Shown: positions 43,382-54,717 of the stretch, in pieces | How the letters are laid out: every line of letters begins with the position of its first letter | Position numbering within the stretch: position 1 is the stretch's first letter | NCBI GenBank assembly: GCA_033439765.1 | Contig: JAULSN010000003.1 | Coordinates: 744,001 to 808,000 of the forward strand | Reading direction: 5' to 3' | Length of the DNA: 64,000 nt | From: Lasiosphaeria ovina | Taxonomy: Eukaryota; Ascomycota; Sordariomycetes; Sordariales; Lasiosphaeriaceae | Notes under the pieces: model-generated | Database searches by the model: none | Told to the model about the DNA's origin: nothing | Seen by the model: the letters and a program-made list of their open reading frames with translations, nothing else | Translations under genes and position numbers: made by a program

Positions 43382-45256
43382 ATGCGGACATCATCCTCCA
43401 CACGTACAGCCAGGCTCCTTACAGGGCTCCTGACAGCGGAGAGCAGTTCGGCCTTCGTCCAGCAACAGCGCCATACAAGACAGCTTGAAGTCGACTTCAA
43501 CTGGACATCGATTGCTCCATCGCAGGACTTGCAGTACCACGCCTGCTACAATGGCTACAAGTGTGCCCGCCTCCAGGTTCCTCTTGACTGGGCCAAGGCC
43601 GCCGCCGCGTCATCATTCCCAGCCTGTGGGAGCAATAACAACTCATCCTCTTCCAACTCGTGGGCAGCCATTGCCATTATCACTCTCCCGGCAACGGTCC
43701 CCGACACGGACCCGTCCTTTGGCGGCACCGTGCTCATCAACCCGGGGGGCCCCGGCGGTTCTGGCACGGGAATGGCCCTCGATTCCGGAGTCTACCTGCG
43801 CGGCATCCTCGACTCGGAAGACCGGCACTACGAAATCCTCGGCTTCGACCCGCGCGGCATGGCGCTCAGCACGCCCAGCGCAGAGTGCTACAGCGACAGC
43901 GACGGCGTCAGCCGCCTGGCCGATGCGATCCAGCAGGGCGGCATGCCTCCGGTGACTGCCGGCAACGTCAGCTTGAACCTGCACTTCGAGGCCGCCAAGG
44001 GCGGGAGCAGTGTCTGTGCCGAACACGAAGCCGCCGCCGGACCGGACAGCATCTTTTCCCACATGTCCACGGCTTCGGTTGCACGCGACATGCTGGAGGT
44101 TGTGGAGCGCGTCGAGGCGCTGAGGAGTCCAGGTTCTGGCTGCCGAAACCAGACCAAACCCGCTCGTCTCCAGTACCTGGCGTTTTCGTATGGGACTTTC
44201 TCGGGAAACACGTTCGCTTCCATGTTTCCGGACCGCGTCGAGAGGATGGTTCTTGATGGCGTTGTCGATGCCGAGGATTTTCTCAGCGGCGTAAGTCTTC
44301 TAGTATTCCCTTAAGGGGAAGCGGTGGGAAGGAGTTGTTAACCCTATTTTGTGCAGAGGTTATTCCAAAATTTGAACGATGCAGAGGTGGTTGTCGACCG
44401 CTTCTACCAAACCTGCTTCCAAGCAGGCACAAGCGCATGCCCACTTCGCCAAGAGGCCGACACGAGTGCCGCAGACATTCGAAGCCGCGTCGACGCTTAC
44501 ATCCAGTCTCTCGAAGTCGAGCCCCTCTCCGCCGTGTTCAACGGCCGAACCCGGCTCGTGACGTCGCTCGTCGTGCGCAACGCAATCCGCGTCATGCTAT
44601 ACACGCCCATCTGTTCGTACGCAAACTTCGCTACCGCGCTGGCTAGCTCCATGTTCACGGGGAACCACACGCTGCTCCTCGGCGGCGGCAACTTCTGCCA
44701 GCCGCCGCCCCTAAACCACACCGAGGTCGGCAGTTACGCGTGGGCCGGCGAGGCCGCCATGGGGGTGTTTTGCGGCGACTCGGCCGCCGCCGCAGGCCGC
44801 CGCGACAACGCCTCCTTCGCGGCCGACATCGTCAGCTTCCTGACCAAGCAGTCGCCCACCGTCGGCGAGTCGTGGCTGCGCCTCCCCGTGTCGTGCAGCG
44901 GGTGGACGTTTCAGCCGCCCTACACGTTCAGGGGCCCGTTTGGGAGTGCTGTCGGCAACAGCAGCAACAGCAGCAGTCCGATGCTGATCCTCTCGACCCG
45001 CCACGACCACGCCACGCCGCTGGCAAACGCCTACGCGCTGTCGCAGGCCCACGGCGGGTCGGCCGTCGTGGTCCAGGAATCCTTCGGACACACGGCCTTG
45101 CTGACGGCCACCAGCGACTGCACTGCGGGCATCGTGCGCGAGTGCTTCAAGTCTGGCACGCTTCCTGCGAGCGGGACGGTTTGTAAGCAGAACTCGGACT
45201 GCGAGCCGGCAGTCCCTTTTAAGGCCTGCCCGGGCTTCAGCGAGTATGGCTTATAA
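43382..45256 (+). CDS. Secreted S33-family peptidase, TAP-like alpha/beta hydrolase, two exons (602 aa)
   Basis: Exon 1 is 43382-44290 and exon 2 is 44357-45256, with a 66-nt intron (GTAAGT..GTGCAG). I start at 43382 because the following residues fit a secretion signal; an open frame 34 codons upstream looks like leader. The protein has a CARLQVPLDW segment, the oxyanion loop NPGGPGGSGTGMALDSG, GFDPRGMALSTPS, and the nucleophile in LAFSYGTFSGNTFA. The acid is in STRHDHATPL and the His in SFGHTALL, followed by the Cys-rich C-terminal TAP-like domain. Such enzymes release tripeptides or other short peptides from proteins outside the cell. Confidence 0.87.
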
Positions 45257-45619
45257 TTAGGGTGCGCTTGGTGTGTCGCTGCGTATTAGAGAGGGGATAG
45301 ATCTTAATTAGAGGCCATGCCCGTACCACCGGATTGCTCTCGTGTTTCCAGTCAAAGTTGACACAGTTTGCAAAAGAATCGATATTGTATCCTACGTTAC
45401 TCTAGTTTAAGACATTGCAGAAACTGCTAAATCATCCTAGTCTCGCATATCTGCAGAGCCTGTCGCCTGCCCGTGATCCCAAGCTGTGTCCCGCTTCCCC
45501 CCCTACCGTCAAATAAACGGACGAGCAGCCCCTCGGCAACAATTGAGGGACGAGGTTCTCTGGAATCTTGGCGCTAGCCTAAGCCCGCCATGACCGGCCG
45601 CGCGTAGCGTATTAGCGCG
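45257..45619. other. Convergent 3' region
   Basis: Between the peptidase and the minus-strand dehydrogenase. No gene is seen. Confidence 0.5.
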
Positions 45620-46363
45620 TCAAATTTGCGCGAGGCCGCCGTCGACAGCCACCTCGCTGGCGGTCATGAAGCTGCTGTCCTGCGACGCGAGAAAAGCAGC
45701 CACGGCCCCGATTTCCGCCGGATCGGCCATGCGCTGGAGCGGGTTGAGCGAGGCGAAGGCCTTCATGCCCTCCTCGCCCAACGCTTCCTTGGCGAGCTCG
45801 GTCGCCGTCGGCCCGGGCGACAGCACGTTGACCCGGATGCCGGTGCCCTTCAGGTCCTCGGCCCAGGTCCGCGCGAGGTTGCGCACGGCCGCCTTGCTCG
45901 CGGCGTAGAGGCTAAATGCCGAGGCGCCCGTGGTGCCAGCGCTCGATCCGGTCAGGATGATCGATCCGCCCTGGCCCATCAGCGGCAACGCCTTCTGGAC
46001 CGTGAAGACGGAACCCTTCACATTGGTGTCGAGGATTTCGTCGCAGTGCTCGACGGTGATCTTCCCGAGCGGAAGCTGGCTTCCTGCCCCGGCATTGGCG
46101 ACCACAATGTCGAGGGTTCCGCGCTCGGCCTTCACCGCCGCGTAGAGTCGGTCGAGGTCGGCTAGGTTGGAGACCGAGCCCTTCACTGCGCGGGCGTTGG
46201 GCCCGAGGTCGGCCAGAGCCGCGTCGAGCGCTTCCTGTCGGCGGCCGAAGATGAAGACGAAGGCGCCCTCCTCGACGAAGCGCTTTGCCGCTGCGCGGCC
46301 GATGCCGGTAGCGCCGCCGGTGATGACGGCCGTCTTTCCGTTCAGTCTAGTCATGTTGTGCAT
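45620..46363 (-). CDS. Short-chain dehydrogenase of bacterial type, intronless (247 aa)
   Basis: Classical SDR: cofactor motif TGGATGIG near residue 15, NAG motif (VANAGAGS), catalytic Ser in LTGSSAG, and YAASKAA with Tyr and Lys. It closes with SPGPTATE and a standard VAVDGG end. Arg in FGRRQEAL after beta-2 suggests NADP(H). Length is exactly that of bacterial SDRs, there is no intron, and the wording throughout (RLNGKTAVITGGATGIG, AEDLKGTGIRVNVLSPGPT) is closer to proteobacterial enzymes than to the fungal SDR next to it. Two starts are possible (46363 and 46354). Substrate unknown. Transfer from bacteria is inferred, not proven. Confidence 0.85.
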   Translation of the reverse strand: MHNMTRLNGKTAVITGGATGIGRAAAKRFVEEGAFVFIFGRRQEALDAALADLGPNARAVKGSVSNLADLDRLYAAVKAERGTLDIVVANAGAGSQLPLGKITVEHCDEILDTNVKGSVFTVQKALPLMGQGGSIILTGSSAGTTGASAFSLYAASKAAVRNLARTWAEDLKGTGIRVNVLSPGPTATELAKEALGEEGMKAFASLNPLQRMADPAEIGAVAAFLASQDSSFMTASEVAVDGGLAQI

Positions 46364-47084
46364 CTTTTGTTGGAGTTAGTTGCACGGACGGAAGCTGAGA
46401 AAATGCTTATCTGAGGGCAAATTTACACTTCAAGACATTGCAAGATCATGACTTTAAGGGCTGTTGAGCCACGAGAAATGCTTGGGTTACGGATAAATCT
46501 TCCTCTGCCATGACAAATCATTAAGAAGCTGGGAGACCAAAATTGTTCTCCTTTTCTAAGAGATCGCCGCTCCTGTTGATTATAAATATCACAGGCAGGG
46601 ATTGTCGCCGGCCCAAATCGTTTAACTGGTTGATGCCACACCGAGGAGAAAGACAGGTAGACGAGAAGAATCATGATTAGACCTGACAATTCAGGTACTA
46701 GCGAGCTGGTGCGAACTACCTCTAGCCTATGCCCGAACTCCCATGGTGGGGCCGGCCTGTCCACCGCGCGGTATGTGGGTCTTGGAGCTTCCGCCGCGCG
46801 GCTTGTTGCTCTTTGCCTTGACCTACAGTTGCAAGAAGCAGAAACCCACTGATTTCCGTCTCGTGCAAGTAAAATACGCCGCCGCGGTAGGATTAGAAAT
46901 CACTGCGCATTAGCAATCAAGCTTCCCGACGTTTTAGATGCCGGGCGAATAATTAGTAGATTTATAAAGACACTTAATTAACGCTCCCGGCACAATTCTT
47001 TCCGCCCCCGTAATCGTATCCCTTTACAAGACCTTCTTGTTCGACGACACTTACGCCTGACTCTTCTCTACATTCAGAATCATC
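46364..47084. other. Divergent promoter region
   Basis: Between the two dehydrogenase genes, which point away from each other. No gene apart from short frames. Confidence 0.5.
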
Positions 47085-47909
47085 ATGTCCGGCACATCTC
47101 GCGTCATCCTCATCCTCGGCGCAGGGCCTGGTATCGGCCAGGCAGTCGCTCGGACCTTTGCCTCGAGAGGCTACAAGGTTGCCATCGCTGCCCGGTCACT
47201 GAAGGAGGCAGACAGCACCGACGATCAACTGAACATTACAAGCGACTTCAACAACCCTGGCGATGTTGTCAATGCTTTTACGAGAGTGAAAAGTGTGCTG
47301 GGCATCCCAAGCGTGGTCGTTTACAACGGTAAGTCTCGGGACCAGAAGCACTCTGGCCGAATGCCTGCTGAGAGTTCGTTCGCAGCTGGCGCCTGGACGC
47401 CCTCTCCTGCCGACGACCCGTTCGCGATCCCGTTGGATGGTTTCACCCGGGACATGACCGTCAACGCCACCAGCGCCTTTGTCGCCGCGCAACAAGCCGT
47501 CCTCGGCTTCGCGGAGCTCCCTGCCGACGCGGCAAGGTCGTTCTTCTTCACGGGGAATATCCTGAACGTCACAGCCCTCCCCAGGTTCATGTCCGCGGGC
47601 GCTGGCAAGTCGGCATCCGCACACATGATGATGGCTGCTGCGGCTGCGTACAAAGACCGGGGATTCAAGTATGCCAACCCCCCCCGCGCCATCACTTGAA
47701 TGCCTTGGTCGAGTCGCTAACAGTTTCTAATTAGGTTCTATTATGCCGACGAACGGAAGGCGGACGGTACGCCCGCTTTCAAGGTCGACGGAGACGAGCA
47801 TGCGAAACTTTTCTGGGAGCTCGCAGAGGCGAAGACGCAGGGGCCGTGGTTGCAGACATTCGTCAAGGGCGTGGGATTTAAGAGCTTCGACAACCAATAT
47901 CAATTGTAG
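47085..47909 (+). CDS. Atypical fungal short-chain dehydrogenase, three exons (233 aa)
   Basis: Exons: 47085-47328, 47386-47668 and 47735-47909. The introns are 57 and 66 nt; GCTAAC is visible in the second. The N-terminus has the Rossmann motif LGAGPGIGQAVA. The joins give VVYNAGAWTPSPADDPF and GFKFYYADERKADG. The usual catalytic Tyr-x-x-x-Lys is missing: the equivalent region reads GKSASAHMMMAAAAAYKDRG. This pattern is shared by a fungal SDR subgroup of unknown activity. Cytosolic, no signal peptide. Confidence 0.82.
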
Positions 47910-48534
47910 TCTATGTCGCAGGTTGGTTGTGGAGGCCAGCTTGGTCAAGCAAGGCGGCTGGGCCCAGGTTTTTCAACAAGACTAACTTGTATGAGGAGAG
48001 ATATGGCCGTCCTTTGGAGCAGGAGTAACGACTAGCGTCATTGTTTGATTGAACCCTACACTTCTATGTCGCTCCTCAATCAACCGAGCTCAGGCCAGTG
48101 ATTTGATTTGTTCATTCCGCTGCCAAAGGAGACGTTTTTAACTCTCCACTACCAAATGACTTCGGCTGACAAACGATTTCGGCGGGAGATGACTTTGGCG
48201 GGAGATGACTTTGGCGGGAGATGACTTCGGCGGAGGAATGGCTTCGGCTGAGAAATGGCTCCGGAGGACAAACAGTCACATAATAAATGGATGCTGAGAG
48301 TGATAGAGTAGTTTCTTGTAATTAGATGGGTAAAGCAGATACTCTTATATTTTTAGGTTTAGGATCGCACCCCATAGTACGTCCTCCGTAATTCTATCGC
48401 GTGGCCCCATGGAGCGCACCAGGACACTATACACATCGGGCAAACTCATTCACCGTGGTAGTCGACAATGGCAGGAGCGCTTACTCCGAATTGAAAGTAT
48501 GCGCCTCTGACGCAAATCGTCTGCGAGCACCCTT
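47910..48534. other. Intergenic region with a minisatellite
   Basis: 3' flanks of two convergent genes; the tandem array is listed separately. Confidence 0.5.
48158..48272 (+). repeat. Seven-unit 16-17-nt tandem repeat
   Basis: Units start at 48158, 48175, 48191, 48207, 48223, 48240 and 48257. The third and fourth are identical (GACTTTGGCGGGAGAT), and the outer units diverge (GACTTCGGCTGACAAAC at the left end). Identical in the centre and varied at the edges, as in arrays that change copy number by slippage. Confidence 0.8.
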
Positions 48535-50289
48535 CTAAACGAGCAACACCAACAAGTCGCCCTGGTTCCGTAAACACGAAGCCAGGTCGCGCGTCGAACT
48601 GTCTCCTCCGACGTGGCGATCACGCCAAACGTCTTCCATAATCTCGAGCGCCTTGCGTAGAGTACCAAAGAGGTTTGGAGGCTGCAATGTCTCCACCATC
48701 TCACGCAGATAAACTTGTTGGGCCGGCTCCGCGAGACAACCCGCTACGCAAAATGGCCAGGCCATGGTCCGTAGCAGGCTTGGTGGTGACAATCGATACG
48801 TCAAGAGACTGATGACTTGTCCAACGTGATGTCGCACATCGGTACTGGCTGGCTGCCACCCAGATACCACAACAGACAGGTAGATCACCGCCGCGTGGGC
48901 CCATACGTGCGTGAGTAAACAATGCTGATCGGCACGGTCTGAGGATAGTTGACCGTGCGGAGCTAACAAATCAAGCACGCCGCTGGGTTTGGAGACGCGA
49001 TTTGCTAATTGGAGATGTGCAAGCTGAGTTACCAGTGTTTCCTTGATGGCTGTCGCGCGGCGCACCAGCTCCATAACGTCGAGGTTTCCCTCCATCTTGC
49101 ATTGTTGCTTCCATGCGTCGAGGGCTGCAATCCCGCCAATCTGCAGCAGGACCCAGTTTTGGCATCCAACTACCGCCTCCATGTCGATCGGCGCTGGGAC
49201 GGAGGGCGTGCCAGTCAGCAGGCCGTGGTGATACTCGTAAAGTGTAGGTCGCTTCTGAAGTGCCGTGCTGGCGATAATGTCGTCAAATATCACAAGTGCA
49301 GAGGAGAAACGCAGAGCAGTCTCTTCAGCGCTCGGAACCTGAACAGTGCATTGAGATGGTAGGACCCAAGATGGCGGGCCCAAGCGACTCATGATGTTGA
49401 TCAAATTTGACCCGACATGGGCAGCGTCGTCGGGCAGGGCACTCTCGAGGATCAGCTTAAGAAGAGCGCATGCAGCAGTGAGGTGTGCATGGCAGTTCTC
49501 AAAGCTCGACATGGCAATGTCGAATCGCTGCAACTGCATGATGCTTGCCAGGATGCGTACGGCTTCGCGTTCGTGTCCGGCAATGCCTCGTTGCCCATCA
49601 ATGTCTTGGAGCGATCTCCGCAGCATGTCGAAGGCCGCTCTCGTCTGTGTGAGTACCTTGGCCCAAGCGCCGTCGCAAGTTGTCGTTCCTAGCGAGAGAG
49701 AGAAGAAATGGGCGCTCTGGCACAATGCTGTCTGGCGAACGACGGGGCTGGACATCAACATGTCCAGAATCCAAGACCTGCCGCCTTGGAGAGGAGAGGG
49801 CCGGTAGAATGGGAACAGAAAAGGCAGGAGGTTTTCCATGTAGAACATCAAGAGACATGCGTCGGGCCATCCGGAGGGTTTGCCGTCGCCGTCGCCTTCG
49901 CCTTCGCCTTCGCCTTCCCTTCGGTCGACCAAGCTGCTCCCAGATTCGCGCAGCGGCCATACGACTGGGTTCTCGGCGGCCTGCGAGGCCAACTGTGGGT
50001 CACTGAACGACTCGGGTGCTGGGCGTGGCAGGGCGTCGGCAGAATCAGATGCAGATGCATAGAAGGCGCGCTCCCCAAGTGGGAGACGATAGAGAGCATT
50101 TTCCTTGATGTCACGCTTGAGTTGCTTGACCATGTCTTGTTGCTTGGCACCGCCATCCATCCATTCTGGCTTCTCCTGGTCGTAGTGGCATGTGATGCCG
50201 AGACCAGCGCACGTGGAGCACACGGGGTGGTTTTCGTCGCATTTCTTGCGCCTCACCCGGCAAGTCCAACAGCCGTTGAAGCTCTTCAT
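48535..50289 (-). CDS. Zn2Cys6 transcription factor (584 aa)
   Basis: Single exon. The N-terminus is a complete zinc cluster, GCWTCRVRRKKCDENHPVC then STCAGLGITC, followed by a linker HYDQEKPEW typical of the DUF3468/Fungal_trans_2 group. A repeat-coded EGEGEGEGDGDG stretch lies near residue 130. The regulatory domain (LLPFLFPFYRPSPLQGGRSWILDML, and GWQPASTDVRHHVGQVISLL later) covers the rest. Nuclear; targets unknown. It is convergent with the SDR gene and has no obvious partner cluster. Confidence 0.9.
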   Translation of the reverse strand: MKSFNGCWTCRVRRKKCDENHPVCSTCAGLGITCHYDQEKPEWMDGGAKQQDMVKQLKRDIKENALYRLPLGERAFYASASDSADALPRPAPESFSDPQLASQAAENPVVWPLRESGSSLVDRREGEGEGEGDGDGKPSGWPDACLLMFYMENLLPFLFPFYRPSPLQGGRSWILDMLMSSPVVRQTALCQSAHFFSLSLGTTTCDGAWAKVLTQTRAAFDMLRRSLQDIDGQRGIAGHEREAVRILASIMQLQRFDIAMSSFENCHAHLTAACALLKLILESALPDDAAHVGSNLINIMSRLGPPSWVLPSQCTVQVPSAEETALRFSSALVIFDDIIASTALQKRPTLYEYHHGLLTGTPSVPAPIDMEAVVGCQNWVLLQIGGIAALDAWKQQCKMEGNLDVMELVRRATAIKETLVTQLAHLQLANRVSKPSGVLDLLAPHGQLSSDRADQHCLLTHVWAHAAVIYLSVVVSGWQPASTDVRHHVGQVISLLTYRLSPPSLLRTMAWPFCVAGCLAEPAQQVYLREMVETLQPPNLFGTLRKALEIMEDVWRDRHVGGDSSTRDLASCLRNQGDLLVLLV

Positions 50290-51195
50290 TGCGCTAATTA
50301 ATTAATTATGACCAAACGAGGAGGCCGATTTGAGTGATGCTGCGTCCTCGCCACCTAGGTTTGTGACGAGGACCACGATTGACACGCACATCCATCCATC
50401 CATCTCAACCGCCCCGCGCGTCTTGTGGGTCTTAGTGCGGATTTATCAGCAGTCATGCATGGTCCCCGGGGGGGGGAAACGCGGGCACCACCTTGGTCAG
50501 CTTCCGGGCTGCGCGCCAGCCACGTTCACAGTCGCTAGGTTAAGTCCGAGTACATCGTATGGTGAGCGACTTGTGCCGTCCTTTCAAGCCGTTTCAGGCA
50601 AGGATCGGCGCGCATGCGGTATTGTCTAGAACTAGTGTACGCCACGTTGATCGCGACCATGATGCACTGCCGGGTCGTGCAAGGTATGCTACAGTACCTT
50701 AATTAATTCCCGGGAAGTCGAAGACATTATGTAACCTTGGATCGCGAACCGTCCATTTCAAATCTACTTCAACTAATTGAGTTTTATACGTAAAAGAATA
50801 ATATACACACCATGACTACCTATTTAAGTCTACAAAGTATCTAGATATATTTACCATACGAATCTTGTCTTGGAGACTGACTGGTAGTGCCGGCCGTGGA
50901 GGGGAGACGGCATTGATGTAGAGTGATAGGTGCTCCAAGTCGGCTGCGGACGACGGTGGCCTGGTAGGAAAGGATAAGTAATCGTCTATATAGTAGTCTG
51001 TACTTGTACAAAGACATTTTTACTAATATACCAGACTAAATAACAAAAGAGAAGAGACGCATCAGCCACTAATGATCTTATAGCCCAAGAGAATCATTAA
51101 ACCTACCTACGCATACGTACAAAGCCTCTTCGTTTTCGTTGACTGGTTTTGTTTCCCGCCTGCTGTTTTCTTTTTCCGATGAGAGCGATCATGTC
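50290..51195. other. Intergenic region
   Basis: Promoter of the Zn2Cys6 gene; AT-rich from about 50690 to 51120. No supported gene. Confidence 0.5.
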
Positions 51196-53653
51196 TCACC
51201 ACGAAGCCCGCACACGCAGCCCGGGCCCCGAGCTCCCACCCTCACACCCACCGGGGTCAAACTCATCGACGACAGCCCGTAGGGTCCACACCCCATCGCC
51301 ATCGCCATCCCCATCCCCATCCCCGCCCATCACATCGCTGTTACTATTAATCTCCAAAATCCTCACGCTGCCGTCCCCCACCCCCCGCATAGCGAGCACA
51401 AGCAGCTCCCCCGGACTCGACCACGCGGCGCTGGTCCACGTCCTGCCGACAAGCAGCAGCAGCACATGCGCGGCCGCGGTCGCCACGTACAGAAACAGCA
51501 CCGTGAACGCGAGGTACACGGTAACGTTGCCGCCCTCTCCCCCGCCAGCATTGTGAAACGTATACGCATACACGGTGTGAGTGATGGCGTACTGCACATG
51601 GGTGTAGTTGACCGCCAGCAACTGCGCGGCCGCCGCCGCATCCGAGTCGTCAGACGAAGTGCCAGTATCGATCTTGGAGAAGGGCTCCAGATCGCTGAGA
51701 TCGGCGCTGGACCGCAGTTTATACAAGATGCGCGTACCCGAGCCCGAAGGGTGGTGGTATGTGTTGTTGTTACTGTTGTCGTCGTCGTCAGTAGAGCCAA
51801 GGTAGTACGTGTCGTACGCGTCCATGGCCTGCGACAGGCCCTCGGCCACGCCCATCGAGAGCCCCGCCGCGAGACACGCCGCGTCGGGCGGGTGCGGCGG
51901 CGCCCTGCCGCTCGCGCAGATGGTGCTCAGGTTCGCGAAGTAGCCTGGCGAGGAGGGCTGTTGCTGATCTTGGCCTTGGTCGAATGCTTCCAGCCAGTCT
52001 CGTGTGATGGTGAGGACTTGGCCCCCCCCTCCTCCTCCTCCTCCTCCCCCTCCCCCTCCCACCGTGGTACCACCAGTGCCATTGTGGTGATGGAGATCGA
52101 GCCCGGGCTCGGCTAGCGCAAAGTCGGGGATGTTGCCTGGCTGGAGCATCGTCTTGAACGTCTCGCCCGCCTCGAGCCACTGCGCGCTGATGAGACAGAG
52201 CGTCGTGGCGTTGTCGCTGGTTTGGAAGGCCAATGCCGAGGAAAAGTCAATGGCGGGGGTGGATTTTAGCCTCGTCCGCGGTATGATGATGGTGCTCGAA
52301 GCGTTTAGGGGCAGGCTCGGTATGGTGCCCCGGGCCACAGTGACCAAGATGGTCGAGTTGTCCGATGCTAGAAACCCAAACGTGGTGGCGTGAGTAGTGT
52401 TTCCGTTGCTGTCGGGTGTTTGGCGAGGACGATATCCGTACGAGCAGTGGGTCGTGACAAATGGCTGCTTCCACAGCGAGGTTCCTGTGGAGTCGCTCGC
52501 CGTCGAAGTGATTCGAACCGGCCAGTTCCTCGCATTGGTTCGTAGCCATCTTCCGACCAGCGCCGTCAGCAGCTCCATGTTCACGCTGAGAGATCTCAGC
52601 GAGGTCGTGGCGTAGGCCACCTCCACGTCATACTTTTCGAATTCGAAATCGGGGCCAGCATCATGCGGTGTCTCGAATATAAAGGAGTCTAGCAGCCTGA
52701 AACGCATCGTCTGCTCCGCCCGGACCGTAAGGTTATGAGAGGTGTCAAAGTCGTCTAGATTGGCGAGGAATGCTTCAAAGAACTGGCTGAGGACTTCTTG
52801 AATAGCATTCATGGGACAGCTAGCCTGAGCTGTTCCACAATTGCCCCCCTCCAGGAACGAAGCATTGAGAGTGGTGGGATACAGGTCAGCAACATGGCAG
52901 CCCTTGTAGAAATCGACGTAGACGCCTTGAAGCCCTCCTATCTGGGATTGGATTGTCTGGAAAGACTCGGGGTATGGCAGCGTCGATCGGTTCGGCAAGA
53001 TGGCGATGGCTGCCGATGGACCCGCTAATAGTGCCATGATAAACAGGTAGAGGATAAGTGCCACGGTTAGTATGTCCTTGGCCATAAGGCGTCTCCACTC
53101 CTTTAGAGTGGAATAAAACTCGCTACTCGCGAGGTAAGTGGGCGCAGCAGAGCTGAGACGAAATGGGGCGGTGACAAGCCCCAGCGGAATGCCGGGAGAT
53201 GTCGAAGCGAGGAGTCTGTACCGCATATGATGGAGGAGGATTGTGGATATCGACGTTATGATCAAGGCTTCATGGGCTTTTGCCACAAACTGCAGCGCAC
53301 TCATGACGTTGCTGTTCGGGGTGGGTGGGCGCCAATATACGTTGTTAAGATGAAGACCAAAAAAGACAAGGACGAAAGAGACGGGCAAGAGGTGGAAAAG
53401 AAGAAACTCGATGAGAATTCCTTTCTTTCTGTTGCTGTGGAGAACCTTGAGGTGGCTGCCGCTGGTCGATTCCCTTAAAGGTCGTCAGTCAAGATCAGAC
53501 AGTCGTCTTTTGTTATCTTTTTTTTAGGGAGCTATTGTACATTCTGGTATCTTCTTCTGGTAATCGGTGTCTTGGAGGTGGCTGGCCATCATGCTTCTCC
53601 TCCAGCTCTTGTTTCTGGTCATTTCCAGCCGTTGGTTCTGAACTGAGAGCCAT
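51196..53653 (-). CDS. Large membrane protein of unknown function, two exons (796 aa)
   Basis: Exon 1 is 53653-53541 and exon 2 is 53473-51196. The 67-nt intron starts GTACAA, has a CTGAC branch and ends TTTAAG. The join extends the long frame upstream through ILIEFLLFHLLPVSFVLVFF, so a start at the long exon alone would cut the first membrane helix. Predicted helices: this one, one near EALIITSISTILLHH, one at ILTVALILYLFIMALLAGPSA, and one near the C-terminus (VYLAFTVLFLYVATAAAHVLLLLV). The large middle loop has many N-glycosylation sites and a 13-Gly run, so it probably faces outside. The tail contains a GDGDGDGD microsatellite-coded stretch. This four-helix layout is common in Pezizomycotina proteins without known role. 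Confidence 0.8.
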
Positions 53654-54186
53654 TGTCGTGAAGCTGTTAGGTTGGACCTGGACCGTTAAATTTGGCGCAT
53701 ATGCTTCAGCAGGCGCAAAGCCAGGGCGGGCGAGCAGAGAGTGGGGAGCGGGAGAAGTATTAGACAGTGCTATAAGTAAAGAAAATGTCTCTTTGCTTAC
53801 ATTCATCTTCTAATCACAATGTGTTGCTTTTTAACGCTCCTGCCGTGAATCATCGGTTAATTGCTGCGCCGTCGACGGGCGATATCAAAGTCGGTTAAAT
53901 GCTTGTCCCCGCACCGGTAGCATCTATATCAACGCCTATCAAATATTAATTAATAGACCTCTCTCTGCCTCGTCTGATGAAGTGGTTTTTGCTACGCCGT
54001 TCAACTGCACACTCTCAAGTCGGCTATGAGAATCTGTTCATTGCCGGACACGGTCCGATCTAGCCATTGCCTAGCCTATAAAGATTTGCACCTCCCTAAT
54101 GACTCTTTCCTTTCCTCCTTCTTCTACACAATTCCGTTTGCGGATCAGTCGACTACGTTGTTCTACCTCCATTTCTGAGAACCACA
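53654..54186. other. Divergent promoter region
   Basis: Between the membrane protein and the cysteine-rich protein. A TATA box for the latter is listed separately. Confidence 0.5.
54077..54082 (+). promoter_or_regulatory. TATA box of the cysteine-rich gene
   Basis: TATAAA, 105 nt upstream of ATG 54187, followed by a long C/T-rich leader. Confidence 0.6.
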
Positions 54187-54717
54187 ATGGCCCGTCCATG
54201 CGGCCGACCCCTCCTTGTCGCCCTCTGTCTCTCTCTGTCTCGTGCCACGCGAGCGGCGTCATGGGCAAGTCTCAATTGCACCGAAGTGTCATTCGATACG
54301 CTCCAAGCTACCAGAGAGCAAAGCCGCTGGCCAGTCGTTGGACCCATTGGCGTCTACGCCTACACCCCCAGTCGCCACTGCATATACTTGAATGGTTCCC
54401 TCGACGGCTCTTTCGCCCAGCAAAATCCAAACGAATTCGCCGGGTTCGTTGCAGCAGTCCAGGAGTTCCAGGCCCAGTCAGGCTATCTGGACCTGGACTT
54501 TATGCACCAGGGGAAGCATCCTTGGCCCAACGTCTCGGAACCTGCCGGCCATGAGGATATCCATATGGTTGGAGACGGTGACGTGCGCCCTGCGGAATGC
54601 GGAGATTTCTGTAATGGATCGGGCCTGCCCACGGTGACTTGCACGACATGTGTATGCAAGTGGAAGGAGACAAACTGTCAGAATTTAATCTGCTATACGT
54701 TTTGGACATGTCAGTGA
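54187..54717 (+). CDS. Cysteine-rich small secreted protein (176 aa)
   Basis: Single exon, ATG in an ACAATGG context. The N-terminus has a signal peptide with a cleavage site near ATRAAS. The mature part carries about ten Cys: two in the first half (LNCTEV, RHCIYL) and eight packed in the last 40 residues (ECGDFCNGSG, TCTTCVCKWK, NCQNLICYTFWTC). An even Cys number and close spacing imply a disulfide-knotted tail. Two N-glycosylation sites are visible. Length and composition fit the loose class of secreted effector-like proteins, but no named family is recognised. Function unknown. Confidence 0.75.
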   Translation: MARPCGRPLLVALCLSLSRATRAASWASLNCTEVSFDTLQATREQSRWPVVGPIGVYAYTPSRHCIYLNGSLDGSFAQQNPNEFAGFVAAVQEFQAQSGYLDLDFMHQGKHPWPNVSEPAGHEDIHMVGDGDVRPAECGDFCNGSGLPTVTCTTCVCKWKETNCQNLICYTFWTCQ

